Shown here: piece by piece, positions 63,584 to 64,000 of the stretch
Position numbering within the stretch: the stretch's first letter is position 1
Layout: every line of letters begins with the position of its first letter
Origin: Saprospiraceae bacterium
GTDB lineage: Bacteria > Bacteroidota > Bacteroidia > Chitinophagales > Saprospiraceae
Reading direction: 5' to 3'
NCBI GenBank assembly: GCA_016718205.1
Contig: JADKEB010000015.1
Location: forward strand, 56,605 to 120,604
Length of the DNA: 64,000 bases
Notes under the pieces: model-generated
Seen by the model: the letters and a program-made list of their open reading frames with translations, nothing else
Told to the model about the DNA's origin: nothing
The model's database searches: none
Program-made: the position numbers and the translations under genes

Positions 63584-63665
63584 GAGTCTCATATATGATA
63601 GTAGAATGTCTGTAAATATATGCTTGAGGTCAAAAGAGATATTAAACTCCAAGCTCTGACTTCCT
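63581..63665 (-). repeat. Dispersed 80-bp intergenic repeat, copy 2
   Basis: This is the reverse complement of the repeat at 21038-21118, with the same order of blocks. It begins at the stop codon of the displaced RHS tip. Confidence 0.75.
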
Positions 63666-63766
63666 TTATTTGTAATAAAATATGAAAGTTTTATTCAATA
63701 TTCATATTTTAACAAGAACAAAGCCATTTAAATATACACTTAAACAATATTCGGATTATTTTAGTT

Positions 63767-63937
63767 AGAGTATGTTTAAATTTTTTATGTTTGAGTTGCG
63801 AAAGTGAGGAAATTTAATTTTGACAAGGCATATTTTGCAGTCGAGCCAAGCGAAGCATTACGACGAAAAATAGGCACCGCTGGCATGAAATTAAATTTGC
63901 CGCTTGGAGCCAAATGATAAAAGTTTAAACATACTCT
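63767..63937. repeat. Palindromic intergenic element, copy A2
   Basis: It has the same AGAGTATGTTTAAA / TTTAAACATACTCT ends as copy A1 at 54-214. The central stem differs: GTCG...CGAC (63840-63864) replaces GTAGC...GCTAC. The flanks of 63666-63766 and 63938-64000 contain no recognised gene. Confidence 0.8.
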
Positions 63938-64000
63938 AAGGAATGTATTTTAATTTAAAATAATATGAAGGAATTTTTATATCTACTGGTGATTATATTC

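Noticed and set aside
54..63937. Copies A1 and A2 as ends of a 64-kb composite transposon
   Set aside because: They are dispersed elements with no transposase of their own, no shared target duplication, and housekeeping genes such as leuS and ddl between them.

Overview
The window looks like a chromosome segment of a Bacteroidota bacterium, most likely Saprospiraceae-like. It carries SprB-type repeat proteins, type IX secretion (T9SS) C-terminal sorting domains of both kinds, a SusC remnant, DUF5690, PhoX and TIGR03364-type phosphonate genes, and promoters of the TAnnTTTG type. Many genes are interrupted. Some breaks are single-base changes in short homopolymers (leuS at about 19951, the giant adhesin at about 815 and 2703, the RHS gene at about 60435) and may be sequence error. 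The stretch 21.7-34.2 kb holds roughly 25-30 breaks, while 44.6-53.0 kb holds none, so genuine gene decay is likely there. No tRNA, rRNA or CRISPR was recognised.

Layout. (1) 0.05-8.1 kb: one giant secreted gliding/adhesin gene (SprB repeats, GCDS repeats, T9SS type-B domain) cut by an IS66-family element at 3691-5309. Removing the IS and one copy of its 8-bp target duplication restores the reading frame. (2) 8.5-16.5 kb: a second giant secreted protein with tandem carbohydrate-binding-like modules, dockerin-like repeats and a T9SS type-A domain. (3) 16.6-21 kb: Kazal lipoprotein, leuS, YrdC/Sua5 protein. (4) 21.2-25.4 kb: a decayed minus-strand operon of phosphonatase-like HAD hydrolase, DUF5690 membrane protein, FAD oxidoreductase and phosphoesterase, each overlapping the next. 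(5) 25.5-34.2 kb: a decayed island of an AraC regulator, MBL hydrolase, three two-domain ABM-like proteins, SnoaL-like protein, cytochrome b561, bestrophin, O-methyltransferase and extradiol dioxygenase. Two promoters here share an operator-like box at nearly the same spacing. (6) 34.5-36.3 kb: a hipBA pair. (7) 36.5-39.6 kb: PhnZ-like phosphonate oxygenase, a deleted phosphatase and a PhoX phosphatase, which with region 4 make a phosphorus-scavenging locus. (8) 39.8-44.4 kb: toxin-antitoxin, double-glycine peptide, C39 peptidase and SusC fragments. (9) 44.6-53.0 kb: intact housekeeping and accessory genes, including ddl and a sigma-54 activator without a DNA-binding domain. (10) 53.4-63.6 kb: an XRE regulator, a gliding-type fragment and a giant SpvB/FG-GAP/RHS protein with its toxin tip, candidate immunity genes and a duplicated, displaced second tip.

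Five intergenic elements of about 160-180 bp (or a shorter hairpin) share one design: outer inverted repeats of unrelated sequence around a short central palindrome. Two near-copies of one type lie near the two ends of the window.
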